Of a DNA stretch of 64,000 nucleotides, positions 17,938-26,233 are shown one piece after another. The notes under the pieces are model-generated. The model was not told the origin of the DNA. It did not search any database and saw only the letters and a list, made by a program, of their open reading frames with translations. Source of the DNA: Bradyrhizobium forestalis (GTDB lineage Bacteria; Pseudomonadota; Alphaproteobacteria; Rhizobiales; Xanthobacteraceae); NCBI RefSeq assembly GCF_002795245.1, contig NZ_PGVG01000022.1, positions 56,348 through 120,347 on the forward strand, written 5' to 3'. The translations under genes and the position numbers were made by a program. Position 1 is the stretch's first letter. Every line of letters begins with the position of its first letter.

Positions 17938-19238
17938 GACCGTCGCTCCAGCCAGCGCTCGGCGATGCCGATCACGTGCTCGCGCAAGTCGTCGTCGGCG
18001 ATCTGCTCGATCGCCTCGCCGACGAAGGCCTGGATCAACAGCGCCTGGGCTTGCTTCTCCGGCAACCCGCGCGCTTTCAGATAGAACAGCAGGTTGTCGT
18101 CGAGCGCGCCGGCGGTGGCACCATGGCCACAGGAGACGTCGTCGGCAAAAATCTCGAGCTCGGGCTTGTTGTCGGCTTCCGCCTCGTCCGAGAGCAGCAG
18201 CGCGCGGGTCATCATCTTGCCGTCGGTCTTCTGCGCGTCGGGACGGACGATGATGCGGCCCTGGAACACCGAATGGCCGCGGTCGTCGATCACGGCGCGG
18301 AAGGTCTCGCGGCTCATGCAGTTCGGCACGGCATGGTCGACCAGCAGCGTCAAATCGCCATGCTCGGTCTTCTTCAACAGGTTCACCCCGTTGAGCGAGA
18401 GCTCGCTGCCCTCGCCTGTGAACGTAATGAAGCCCTGCAGGCGGCTGACGGCGCCACCGCTGGTCATGTTGAAGTAGTTGAGCTTTACGTTGGCGCCGAC
18501 GGTGACGAACTGCGAGGTGATGTTCACCGCGTCAGGCGCATCGTCCATCAGGCGGATGTAAGCGACATCGGCGTCATCGCCGATCGAGAGGAGCACGGCG
18601 TCGCTGACCTGATAGGCGCCGGCGCCGGCAGCGACAAAGCTCTCGATGATGGTCGCGCGCGCGCCCTTCCCGATCCGCACCTGCGAACGGGTGAAGGCCG
18701 ATGCGGAGGGCGCGGTCGCAACGTGAATGATCTGGACCGGTGCGGACGGCTGGGCACCATCGGAGATCGACAGCACGACGCCGTCGGTTGCCATCGCCGC
18801 GTTCAGCGAGATCACGGCATCGGTGGATGCGGTCGTCAGGAGATCGGCGCTCTTTTCCAGCACCTCGCGCAATGTCGTCACACTCACGCCAGAAGGGAGC
18901 GCCTTCGCATCGGACAGATCGGCTGCGAACACGCCGTCGACCAGCACCAGTTTGCAGGCACCTGCAAACGCGTGCGCCTTCACGGCCTCCATCGCACGCG
19001 ACAGTGCGGCCGTATCGGGACTGCCCGCGAGCGGCAGCACCTCGCCGACCAGCGCGCGCAGATCGGTATATTTCCACTCTTCGATCCGGCGGTGCGGCAG
19101 GCCGAGACGCTCATAGGTGTCGAACGCCTGGCGGCGCACCGCTACGACTGCCGGTGAACCCGGCAGCCGGCCTTCGGCGCTGGCGAAGAGGTCGCTCACC
19201 GCGCGGCCGCTTCCGGTCTTTGCCACAGCAACGTTCAT
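17934..19238 (-). CDS. sufD: Fe-S cluster scaffold subunit SufD
   Basis: A 434-residue subunit of the SufBC2D scaffold complex. The C-terminal beta-helix core is recognisable (ISRLQGFITFTGEGSELSLNGV-type repeats, then NCMSRETFRAVIDDRGHSVFQGRI and the conserved DDVSCGHGATAG with its Cys and His, ending in YLKARGLPEKQAQALLIQAFVGE). It shares this core with SufB but lacks the SufB-specific Cys-rich region. It lies between sufC (11-bp gap) and sufS (4-bp overlap). Cytoplasmic. Confidence 0.94.
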   Translation of the reverse strand: MNVAVAKTGSGRAVSDLFASAEGRLPGSPAVVAVRRQAFDTYERLGLPHRRIEEWKYTDLRALVGEVLPLAGSPDTAALSRAMEAVKAHAFAGACKLVLVDGVFAADLSDAKALPSGVSVTTLREVLEKSADLLTTASTDAVISLNAAMATDGVVLSISDGAQPSAPVQIIHVATAPSASAFTRSQVRIGKGARATIIESFVAAGAGAYQVSDAVLLSIGDDADVAYIRLMDDAPDAVNITSQFVTVGANVKLNYFNMTSGGAVSRLQGFITFTGEGSELSLNGVNLLKKTEHGDLTLLVDHAVPNCMSRETFRAVIDDRGHSVFQGRIIVRPDAQKTDGKMMTRALLLSDEAEADNKPELEIFADDVSCGHGATAGALDDNLLFYLKARGLPEKQAQALLIQAFVGEAIEQIADDDLREHVIGIAERWLERRS

Positions 19239-19249
19239 CCTGAAATCCT

Positions 19250-20002
19250 TTACGCCGCTTCCTCGAACTGGGCGTAGCCGGACTCCTCCAGCTCCAGCGC
19301 CAGTTGCTTGTCGCCGCTCTTCACGACGCGGCCACGCGACATCACGTGCACGAAGTCGGGTATGATGTAGTTCAGCAGACGCTGATAGTGGGTGATCACC
19401 ACCATCGCGCGCTTTGGCGTGCGCAGCGCGTTGACGCCATCGGCGGCAATGCGCAGTGCGTCGATGTCGAGCCCCGAGTCCATCTCATCGAGGATGCACA
19501 GGGCAGGCTCGAACAGCGCCATCTGCAGCACCTCGTTGCGCTTCTTCTCGCCGCCGGAGAAGCCGACATTGACGCCGCGCTTGAGCATGTCCTGCGGGAT
19601 GTTCAGCGACTTCGAGACCTCGCGGACCTTCTTCAGGAAGTCCGGGGTCGAATATTCGCTCTCGCCGCGGGCCTTGCGCTGCGCATTCAGCGCAGTGCGC
19701 AGGAAGGTCATGGTGGCAACGCCGGGGATCTCGACCGGATACTGGAACGCCAGGAATACGCCCTTGGCGGCGCGCTCCTCGGGGTCCATCTCCAGCAGGT
19801 CCTCGCCCTTGAACAGGATCTGACCGTCGGTGACCTCATAGCCGGGCTTGCCGGCGATGACGTGCGAGAGCGTCGACTTGCCGGAGCCGTTCGGCCCCAT
19901 GATGGCGTGCACCTCGCCCTCGTTCACGGTCAGCGACAGCCCGTGGAGGATCTCACGCTCCTCGACACGAACCTTGAGGTCTTTCACTTCAAGCAAAGCC
20001 AT
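19250..20002 (-). CDS. sufC: SUF system ATPase SufC
   Basis: A 250-residue ABC-type ATPase that drives conformational change in the SufBCD scaffold. Walker A is GPNGSGKSTL, the SufC-type signature is VGFSGGEKKRNEVLQ, Walker B is ALCILDEMDSGLD, and a switch His lies in VVITHYQRLL. The start is taken at the ATG at 20002 (MALLEVKDLKV); an in-frame TTG 21 bp upstream is less likely. It lies 60 bp after sufB and 11 bp before sufD. Confidence 0.95.
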   Translation of the reverse strand: MALLEVKDLKVRVEEREILHGLSLTVNEGEVHAIMGPNGSGKSTLSHVIAGKPGYEVTDGQILFKGEDLLEMDPEERAAKGVFLAFQYPVEIPGVATMTFLRTALNAQRKARGESEYSTPDFLKKVREVSKSLNIPQDMLKRGVNVGFSGGEKKRNEVLQMALFEPALCILDEMDSGLDIDALRIAADGVNALRTPKRAMVVITHYQRLLNYIIPDFVHVMSRGRVVKSGDKQLALELEESGYAQFEEAA

Positions 20003-20062
20003 CTTGGTACCCAGTCTATTCAATTGATGTTGGAGCGCCGAAGCGCACCGCGAGGGCCGGTG

Positions 20063-21559
20063 TTAACCGACCGACCCTTCAAGCGAGATCGAGATCAGCT
20101 TCTGCGCTTCCACCGCGAATTCCATCGGCAGCTGCTGCAGCACGTCCTTGACGAAGCCGTTGACGACGAGGCCGACGGCCTCTTCCTGGCTGAGCCCGCG
20201 CTGGATGCAGTAGAACAGCACGTCCTCGGAGATTTTTGAGGTCGTCGCCTCGTGCTCGAACGTCGCCGAGGAGTTCTTGGCCTCGATGTACGGCACGGTG
20301 TGCGCGCCACATTTGTCGCCGATCAGCAGCGAGTCGCAGGCGGTGAAGTTGCGCGCGCCAGTCGCCTTGCGGTGCGCGGTGACGAGGCCGCGATAGGTGT
20401 TCTGCGACTTGCCGGCGGCGATGCCCTTCGAGATGATGCGGCTCGACGTGTTCTTGCCGAGATGGATCATCTTGGTGCCCGAATCGACCTGCTGGAAGCC
20501 GTTCGAGATCGCGATCGAGTAGAATTCGCCGCGGGAGTTGTCGCCGCGCAGGATGCAGCTCGGATATTTCCAGGTGATCGCAGATCCGGTCTCGACCTGG
20601 GTCCAGGAAATCTTGGAGTGGGCGCCGCGGCAGTCACCACGCTTGGTGACGAAATTGTAGATGCCGCCCTTGCCTTCCGAATTGCCGGGATACCAGTTCT
20701 GCACCGTCGAATATTTGATCTCGGCGTCATCGAGCGCGACGAGCTCGACCACGGCGGCGTGCAGCTGGTTCTCGTCGCGCTGCGGCGCGGTGCAGCCTTC
20801 GAGATAGGAGACGTAGGAGCCCTTGTCGGCGATGATCAGCGTGCGCTCGAACTGGCCGGTGTTGCGCTCGTTGATGCGGAAATAGGTCGACAGCTCCATC
20901 GGGCAGCGCACGCCCGGCGGCACGTAGACGAACGAGCCGTCGGAGAACACCGCCGAGTTCAGCGTCGCGTAGAAATTGTCCGAGGTCGGAACCACCGAGC
21001 CGAGATATTTCTGCACGAGCTCAGGGTGCTCGCGGATCGCCTCGGAGATCGGCATGAAGATCACGCCGGCCTTCTTCAGCTCCGCCTTGAACGTGGTCGC
21101 CACCGAAACCGAATCGAACACCGCATCGACCGCGATCTTGCGGCGCGCCGGATCCTCTTCGCCCACCTTCGGCTCGATGCCTTCGAGCATGGCGACTTCC
21201 CGCAAGGGGATGCCGAGCTTCTCGTAGGTCTTCAGGATCTCCGGATCGATCTCGTCGAGCGAAGAGACCGCCTTCTTCGGCTTCGGCGCCGCGTAGTAAT
21301 AAATGTCCTGGAAGTCGATCTTGGGATACTCGACGCGCGCCCAGGTCGGCTCGGTCATGGTCAGCCAGCGCCGATAGGCCTCCAGCCGCCACTGGAGCAT
21401 CCAGGCGGGGTCATTCTTTTTCTGCGAGATGAACTTTACGATCTCTTCCGACAGCCCCTTGGGGGCCTTCTCGGAGTCGATCAGGGTCTCAAACCCATAA
21501 CGATACTGGTCGACGTCGATGCGCTTCACGCGCTCGACCGTCTCTTGTACGGCTGGCAT
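20063..21559 (-). CDS. sufB: Fe-S cluster scaffold subunit SufB
   Basis: A 498-residue core scaffold protein on which new Fe-S clusters are assembled with SufC and SufD. The ATG at 21559 is fixed by a strong GGAGG five to six bases upstream. Recognisable segments are YVPPGVRCPMELSTYFRIN, the beta-helix core with YLEGCTAPQRDENQLHAAVV, NRGDC-like KRGDCRGAHSKISWTQVE, CDSLLIGDKCGAHTVPYIE and the final YCIQRGLSQEEAVGLVVNGF. It is the first gene of the sufBCDS-T-A run. A candidate Irr-type box lies ~85 bp upstream, after the nifS-like gene. Confidence 0.95.
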   Translation of the reverse strand: MPAVQETVERVKRIDVDQYRYGFETLIDSEKAPKGLSEEIVKFISQKKNDPAWMLQWRLEAYRRWLTMTEPTWARVEYPKIDFQDIYYYAAPKPKKAVSSLDEIDPEILKTYEKLGIPLREVAMLEGIEPKVGEEDPARRKIAVDAVFDSVSVATTFKAELKKAGVIFMPISEAIREHPELVQKYLGSVVPTSDNFYATLNSAVFSDGSFVYVPPGVRCPMELSTYFRINERNTGQFERTLIIADKGSYVSYLEGCTAPQRDENQLHAAVVELVALDDAEIKYSTVQNWYPGNSEGKGGIYNFVTKRGDCRGAHSKISWTQVETGSAITWKYPSCILRGDNSRGEFYSIAISNGFQQVDSGTKMIHLGKNTSSRIISKGIAAGKSQNTYRGLVTAHRKATGARNFTACDSLLIGDKCGAHTVPYIEAKNSSATFEHEATTSKISEDVLFYCIQRGLSQEEAVGLVVNGFVKDVLQQLPMEFAVEAQKLISISLEGSVG

Positions 21560-21642
21560 TCCATCCTCCGCTCGCGGTTTCAAGGACCGCGGTGGATCAA
21601 ACTCGGACGAGTATTACGATATTTCTCCGAGGAAAGCACGGG

Positions 21643-21659
21643 CTTAGAACCGTTCAAGC
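21643..21659. promoter_or_regulatory. Candidate Irr-type iron control element upstream of sufB
   Basis: CTTAGAACCGTTCAAGC matches the published rhizobial ICE consensus TTTAGAA-N3-TTCTAAA at 10 of 14 defined positions and lies between the stop of the nifS-like gene and sufB. Irr is the heme-responsive iron regulator of Bradyrhizobium. Iron control of suf is expected biologically, but this site is only a pattern match. Confidence 0.4.
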
Positions 21660-21672
21660 CGTGTTTCGTCGC

Positions 21673-22812
21673 TTAGCCCTTAAGTAGGGTATTACCAAGC
21701 TTTCGCCAAGCCTCTAACGCCCTATTGATGTCCTCAGGTTTCGTGGACCAGCCCAGACTGAGACGCACCGCTCCCTGGGCCACCGCGGAATCACAGCCCA
21801 TGGCAGAAAGCACGTGGGACGGCTGGACTTTGCCCGAAGAGCAGGCAGAGCCGGAGGAGACCGCGATGCCCTCCAGGTCGAATCCAATCACGGCAGTTTC
21901 GGCCTTCAGGCCTGGCGCGGTGAAAAGCACGGTATTTGGCAACCGCGCGACGTCCCCTGCAAAGATCGTCGCCCCGGCAATGCCGCGAAGACCATTTTCC
22001 AAACGATCTCTGAGGCTTGCCATTCGCTTCGCATCCTCCGGCAAAGCCTGAAGCGCGGCCTTCACCGCCGCGCCGAAGCCGGCGATCCCCGCAACGTTCT
22101 CGGTTCCTGCGCGACGGTTGAGCTCCTGCCCGCCGCCCCGCAGCGCCGGCTCCAGGCCGCCTATCCCTTCGGTCATCACCAATGCGCCGACCCCCTTGGG
22201 GCCGCCGATCTTGTGTGCAGAAAAGGTGGCAAGGTCGGCGCCTATCGAATTGATATCGAACGGGATTTTGCCCAGTGCCTGGATCGCATCGACGTGCAGG
22301 AGGCCGCCGGCCTCGTGGACCACGCTTGCGGCCTCAGTGATGGGCTGCAGCGCGCCCGTCTCGTTGTTGGCGGCCATGACCGAGACCAGGGCTGGCGGGC
22401 CGTCCTTGAGTTGCATCTTCAAATGATCGAGGTCGACCACGCCGGAGCTCGCGACCCGGATCAGGCCGATCTTGTCGGCCGGGAACCGGCCGCCAGCGAG
22501 CACCGAAGCGTGCTCGACCGCCGAGACCAGCAGCCGCTCGGCAGGACCGCCAGACGGCCCCCGCAAACCCGGCGAGAGCGCCAGCGCATTGGCCTCAGTT
22601 CCAGCGGAGGTGAAGACGACGTTGCGCGGCTGCGCACCGACCGCCGCCGCCAGCACGGTACGCGCCTCCTCGACCAGCCGTCGCGCCTCGCGTCCCTCGG
22701 CATGGACCGAGGACGGATTGCCGATCAGGTCATATGCAGCCAGGATCGCAGCCCGCGCTTCCGGGCGGAGCGGCGTGGTCGCGTTCCAATCGAGATAGAC
22801 CCGGGTTCGCAT
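21673..22812 (-). CDS. NifS/IscS-type cysteine desulfurase
   Basis: A 379-residue PLP-dependent cysteine desulfurase of the IscS/NifS group. It shows YLDWNATTPLRPEA at the start, EHASVL, the PLP Lys in FSAHKIGGPKGVGAL (Lys201) and the active-site Cys in SSGSACSSGKVQPSHVL (Cys324), which is the group I motif and distinct from SufS at 16690-17937. It precedes sufB by ~113 bp on the same strand and is probably the first gene of the operon or has its own promoter. It could feed sulfur to SUF or to tRNA thiolation; context favours SUF. Confidence 0.93.
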   Translation of the reverse strand: MRTRVYLDWNATTPLRPEARAAILAAYDLIGNPSSVHAEGREARRLVEEARTVLAAAVGAQPRNVVFTSAGTEANALALSPGLRGPSGGPAERLLVSAVEHASVLAGGRFPADKIGLIRVASSGVVDLDHLKMQLKDGPPALVSVMAANNETGALQPITEAASVVHEAGGLLHVDAIQALGKIPFDINSIGADLATFSAHKIGGPKGVGALVMTEGIGGLEPALRGGGQELNRRAGTENVAGIAGFGAAVKAALQALPEDAKRMASLRDRLENGLRGIAGATIFAGDVARLPNTVLFTAPGLKAETAVIGFDLEGIAVSSGSACSSGKVQPSHVLSAMGCDSAVAQGAVRLSLGWSTKPEDINRALEAWRKLGNTLLKG

Positions 22813-23146
22813 TGAGTAGAATATTACCTCACATCACAGAGCACTTTCGCGCCGTCCCGAGATGGGCCGCGGCCACGCAATTGGCAACCCGATTCCGAAT
22901 GAGCGGCCGTCGTGACGCGCTCATGACGCGCTAACGCCTTGAACCCGTTGGGTGATGTTCAAGATGCTTGCTTTTTGACCCTCAGCCTATGTTAGAACGC
23001 GCACCGTCACCGCGCGCTTTCAGCGCATCACCGCAAGGCGCGCCTTCTCACCCGTCATTCGCGCTTCCGTCGGCACCTGCCGATGAAGCCACAATCGGTT
23101 GATTGCCGAGATCGTCTCTCAAGGAAATCAATCAAGAGATTCACCG

Positions 23147-23794
23147 ATGCCCGAAGTCATTTTCACCGGCCCAGCCGGCCGTCTCGAAGGCCGCTATCAC
23201 CCGGCCAAGCAGAAGAACGCGCCGATCGCGATGATTCTGCATCCGCATCCGCAGTTCCACGGCACGATGAACCATCAGATCGTGTACCAGTGCTACTATG
23301 CCTTCGCGCATCGCGGCTTCTCGGTGCTGCGCTTCAATTTCCGCGGCGTCGGCCGCAGCCAGGGCTCGTTCGACCACGGCACCGGCGAATTGTCAGACGC
23401 GGCGGCCGCGCTCGACTGGGCGCAGACCATCAATCCCGAAGCGCGCGCCTGCTGGGTTGCCGGCTTCTCCTTCGGCGCCTGGATCGGCATGCAGCTTTTG
23501 ATGCGCCGCCCCGAGGTCGAGGGCTTCATCTCGATCGCGCCGCCGGCCAACCTCTACGACTTCTCGTTCCTCGCGCCCTGCCCCTCGTCGGGCCTGATCG
23601 TGCATGGCGAGAAGGACGCGGTGGTGCCGCCGAAGGACGTCAACACCCTGGTCGAGAAGCTGAAGACGCAGAAGGGCATCGTGATCGACCAGCAGATCAT
23701 CCCCGGCGCCAATCACTTCTTCGATTCCAAGCTCGAGCCGCTGATGGAGACCATCACGGCCTATCTCGACATGCGCCTCGCCAACGTCCGCTGA
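23147..23794 (+). CDS. Alpha/beta hydrolase, COG2945 type
   Basis: A 215-residue cytoplasmic alpha/beta hydrolase. The ATG at 23147 is preceded by AAGAGA; upstream in-frame starts would add a non-conserved leader. The fold opens FTGPAGRLEGRYHP and continues with HPHPQFHGTMNHQIVYQ, the strand FNFRGVGRSQG, the nucleophile elbow GFSFGAW (Ser), then VHGEKDAVVPP (acid) and GANHFFD (catalytic His). All members of the triad are visible. This family is widely conserved next to suf genes in Rhizobiales, where the substrate is unknown. The 334-bp gap to the divergent cysteine desulfurase holds both promoters and no gene I can support. Confidence 0.9.
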   Translation: MPEVIFTGPAGRLEGRYHPAKQKNAPIAMILHPHPQFHGTMNHQIVYQCYYAFAHRGFSVLRFNFRGVGRSQGSFDHGTGELSDAAAALDWAQTINPEARACWVAGFSFGAWIGMQLLMRRPEVEGFISIAPPANLYDFSFLAPCPSSGLIVHGEKDAVVPPKDVNTLVEKLKTQKGIVIDQQIIPGANHFFDSKLEPLMETITAYLDMRLANVR

Positions 23795-23806
23795 GCGTTA
23801 TGTTTT

Positions 23807-23855
23807 GAGCATGATCTTATCGGAAAACCACTTCACACTTTTCCGGATCATGCTC
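23807..23855. repeat. 49-bp palindromic intergenic repeat, copy A
   Basis: Bounded by GAGCATGATC and GATCATGCTC as 10-bp terminal inverted repeats, with internal complementary GGAAAA/TTTTCC segments. Its reverse complement is identical at 46 of 49 bases to the element at 55095-55143. It lies between the convergent hydrolase and sugE-like genes, and its last base is the first base of the sugE stop codon. Confidence 0.88.
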
Positions 23856-24184
23856 TAAGCCAGCTTCAGCGCGACGATCCCCATCAAGACGAGCGCGATG
23901 CCCGCAAGCTTCATCGCGCTCAAGGTCTCGCCGAACAGCACGACGCCCATGGCGAAGGTGCCGGCCGCGCCGATGCCGGTCCACACCGAATAGGCAACGC
24001 CGACCTCGAGCACCTTCAAGGCGCGCCCGAGCAGGAAGACGAAGGCGGCGAGCAGCACGAGTGATGCGATGCTCCAGCCTGCACGCGTGTAGCCTTCCGC
24101 ATATTTCATTGCGATCGCCCAGCCGACATCGAGCGCGCCTGCGATCACCAGCATCAGCCAGGCCAAGGATTGCGACATCGGCAT
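23855..24184 (-). CDS. SMR family transporter, SugE-like
   Basis: A 109-residue small multidrug resistance protein with four membrane helices. The membrane-embedded Glu normally found in helix 1 of EmrE is replaced by Asp here (IAGALDVGWAIAMKYAEG). Also visible are FVFLLGRALKVLEVGVAYSVWTGIGAAGT and GVVLFGETLSAMKLAGIALVLMGI. These features fit SugE/guanidinium-exporter-like members rather than EmrE. The ATG at 24184 overlaps the intergenic end of the GST gene (stop at 24189), so the two are probably one operon; an ATG at 24178 is also possible. Substrate unproven: quaternary ammonium or guanidinium are family options. Confidence 0.87.
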   Translation of the reverse strand: MPMSQSLAWLMLVIAGALDVGWAIAMKYAEGYTRAGWSIASLVLLAAFVFLLGRALKVLEVGVAYSVWTGIGAAGTFAMGVVLFGETLSAMKLAGIALVLMGIVALKLA

Positions 24185-24188
24185 ATGC

Positions 24189-24866
24189 TCAGGCCGCCAG
24201 CTTGAGCAGATGCGCATCGTGGCGAACGAGGAAGGCGCGCAGCAATTGCGGATAGTCGGCGCCGACCGCGGTGCGCACGCTCGGACGTTTCGCAAGCTCG
24301 GCGCGCCAGGCGCGAACCTTCGGCACATCGTTGAAGATGCCGTGCTCGGTCAGCTCGTCGAACAGGTCGAAATAGCGGAAGATCGGCGCGAACACGGCGT
24401 CGACCAGGCTGAACGCATCGCCGGCGAAGAACGGGCCTGCGCCGAGCGCGGCTTCGACGCGCGCAAATTTCGCAACGAGCGCCTGGCGCTTGCTTTCGAA
24501 CGTCGCCGGATCGGTCGTGGTCTCCAGTCCCCAGAGATCGCCGAGGATCGCCGAGCCGAACTCCATCCACGCGCGGTGCTCGGCACGCTTCAATGCATCC
24601 GCCGGATGCAGCTTGGCGCCGCCTTGCGTCTCCTCGATGTACTCGCAGATCACGTTGCTCTCGAACAGCGCGACCTCGCCCTTGTCCGTCGTCACCACCA
24701 GCACCGGCACCTTGCCGAGCGGCGAGAGCTTGAGAAACCAGTCCGGCTTGTTGGCGAGATCGATGTCGATCCGCTCGAACGGCACCCCCTTCTCCTTCAG
24801 CGCGATCACGGCACGCTGCACGTAGGGGCAAAGCTTGTGGCTGATCAGTTTCAGTGACGCGGTCAT
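24189..24866 (-). CDS. Glutathione S-transferase family protein
   Basis: A 225-residue GST. The N-terminal thioredoxin-like domain has LISHKLCPYVQRAVIALKEKGVPFE with the CPYxQR active-site pattern of omega/beta-type GSTs, the cis-proline GKVPVLV and the glutathione gamma-glutamyl contact ALFESNVICEYIEE. The C-terminal helical domain has FFAGDAFSLVDAVFAPIFRY. It conjugates or reduces substrates with glutathione. It sits directly upstream of the sugE-like transporter (5-bp gap) and downstream of three palindromic operators, suggesting an inducible detoxification pair. Confidence 0.92.
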   Translation of the reverse strand: MTASLKLISHKLCPYVQRAVIALKEKGVPFERIDIDLANKPDWFLKLSPLGKVPVLVVTTDKGEVALFESNVICEYIEETQGGAKLHPADALKRAEHRAWMEFGSAILGDLWGLETTTDPATFESKRQALVAKFARVEAALGAGPFFAGDAFSLVDAVFAPIFRYFDLFDELTEHGIFNDVPKVRAWRAELAKRPSVRTAVGADYPQLLRAFLVRHDAHLLKLAA

Positions 24867-24885
24867 GGCGAGGAATTCCGACGGT

Positions 24886-24952
24886 TAGATGCAACTGCAT
24901 TCAATATAAATGCACTTGCATTCACTCGTCAAGATAGATGCAACTGCATCAA
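24886..24952. promoter_or_regulatory. Three tandem ATGCA-N2-TGCAT operators upstream of the gst-sugE pair
   Basis: Three palindromic sites at 24889-24900, 24910-24921 and 24938-24949 (cores ATGCAACTGCAT, ATGCACTTGCAT, ATGCAACTGCAT). Each extends symmetrically to T-N2-ATGCA-N2-TGCAT-N2-A. Centres are 21 and 28 bp apart. They lie between the gst start and the anmK stop, so they belong to the gst-sugE promoter. The pattern is that of a dimeric MarR/TetR/GntR-type repressor; no such regulator gene is adjacent. Confidence 0.7.
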
Positions 24953-24964
24953 CAGCCTGTGACC

Positions 24965-26068
24965 TCACGGCCGCGCAATCACCCCGCCGGTCATCGGCAT
25001 CGGCACGCCCGTGGTAGCCGGATAGGACAGCGGCAGGCCCTTCAGGCCGCGCGCGGCGAGGAAGCCGAAGGCCTGCGCCTCGATGGCGTCGGAAGCCCAG
25101 CCGAGCGTCTCGGCGGCCTCGACGGTGGCCGAGCCCACCCGCTCCCGCAGCATCCGCAGCATGGTGAGGTTGCGGGCGCCGCCACCGCAGACGATCCAAC
25201 TGCGCGGCCGGCGCGGCAAGAGCGGAATGACGCGCGCGATCGCGGCGGCAGTGAAGGCGGTCAGCGTCGCCGCGCCGTCGGCCGGCGGCACGTCGCCGAG
25301 CTTCAGGGCGGCAAAATCGTTGCGGTCGAGCGATTTCGGCGGCGGGCTTGCGAAGAACGGCAAGTCCAGCGCCCGCGCGATCCAGGCCTCATCCACCTTG
25401 CCGAGCGCTGCGAATTTGCCTTCGGCATCGAACGCCTGATTCATGGCGCGGTACATGAAATCGTCCAGCAGCGCGTTGCCGGGGCCGGTGTCGCAGGCGA
25501 TCAGCGTGTCGTTGCCGTCGATATAGGTGATGTTGGAGACGCCGCCGATATTGACCACGACGATCGGCCCCTCGCGCTGGAGCGAATGGGCCAGTGCCCG
25601 ATGATAGACCGGCACGAACGGCGCGCCCTGCCCGCCGGCCTCGACGTCGGCGGCGCGGAAATCATGCATCACGGGGATATGGATCGCCCTGACCAGCGCC
25701 GGCGCGTCACCAATCTGCACCGTCAGCCGTTTTTCAGGCCGGTGCAGCACGGTCTGGCCGTGGAAGCCGACAATGTCGATGTCCTCCGCCCTCATCCGGT
25801 TCTGGGCGAGGAAGGCAGCGACCGCCTCGGCATGGGCCCGCGTCACCGCACGCTCGGCCTCGGCCAGAATGCCTGGGCGGGCGTCGCGTTGCTGCAGATG
25901 CACGGCCTCGCTCAGCGCCTGGCGCAGCAGATTGCGCTCGGCCGGGCTGTACGGCCGGTAACCGGACGGCCCGAATGCCTTCACCTGCTTTCCATCGGTT
26001 TCGATCAGCGCGACATCCACCCCGTCCAGCGAGGTGCCGCTCATCAAACCGAGTGCCGTCAACATCAT
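24965..26068 (-). CDS. anmK: Anhydro-N-acetylmuramic acid kinase
   Basis: A 367-residue cytosolic kinase that cleaves and phosphorylates 1,6-anhydro-MurNAc to MurNAc-6-phosphate in peptidoglycan recycling. It has the hallmark N-terminal GLMSGTSLDGVDVAL (ATP site), GFHGQTVLHRP, the acidic VMHDFRAADVEAGGQGAPFVPVYH stretch, NIGGVSNITYI and CDTGPGNALLDDF, and a final ASDAIEAQAFGFLAARGL. Full length, with an early ATG pair at the start. It is divergent from tyrS, an arrangement common in alphaproteobacteria. Confidence 0.95.
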   Translation of the reverse strand: MMLTALGLMSGTSLDGVDVALIETDGKQVKAFGPSGYRPYSPAERNLLRQALSEAVHLQQRDARPGILAEAERAVTRAHAEAVAAFLAQNRMRAEDIDIVGFHGQTVLHRPEKRLTVQIGDAPALVRAIHIPVMHDFRAADVEAGGQGAPFVPVYHRALAHSLQREGPIVVVNIGGVSNITYIDGNDTLIACDTGPGNALLDDFMYRAMNQAFDAEGKFAALGKVDEAWIARALDLPFFASPPPKSLDRNDFAALKLGDVPPADGAATLTAFTAAAIARVIPLLPRRPRSWIVCGGGARNLTMLRMLRERVGSATVEAAETLGWASDAIEAQAFGFLAARGLKGLPLSYPATTGVPMPMTGGVIARP

Positions 26069-26233
26069 GGATCAGCGTCCTCAAGAGACCCGGCCTGGCA
26101 TGCCGATCTTGTGCCAGAGGGACACATCTTATAATGCCAACGCGCCAAGTGGCGGGCGGCCATCGGGTTCCCGCGGAAGACCCTTAAATTGCTCCCAAAA
26201 CAGTAAACCAAGAATTGTCAGGCACGCCGACAG

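Noticed and set aside
24965..25199. Overlapping open frames opposite and within anmK
   Set aside because: All are alternative frames of a complete anmK; no RBS or conserved domain.
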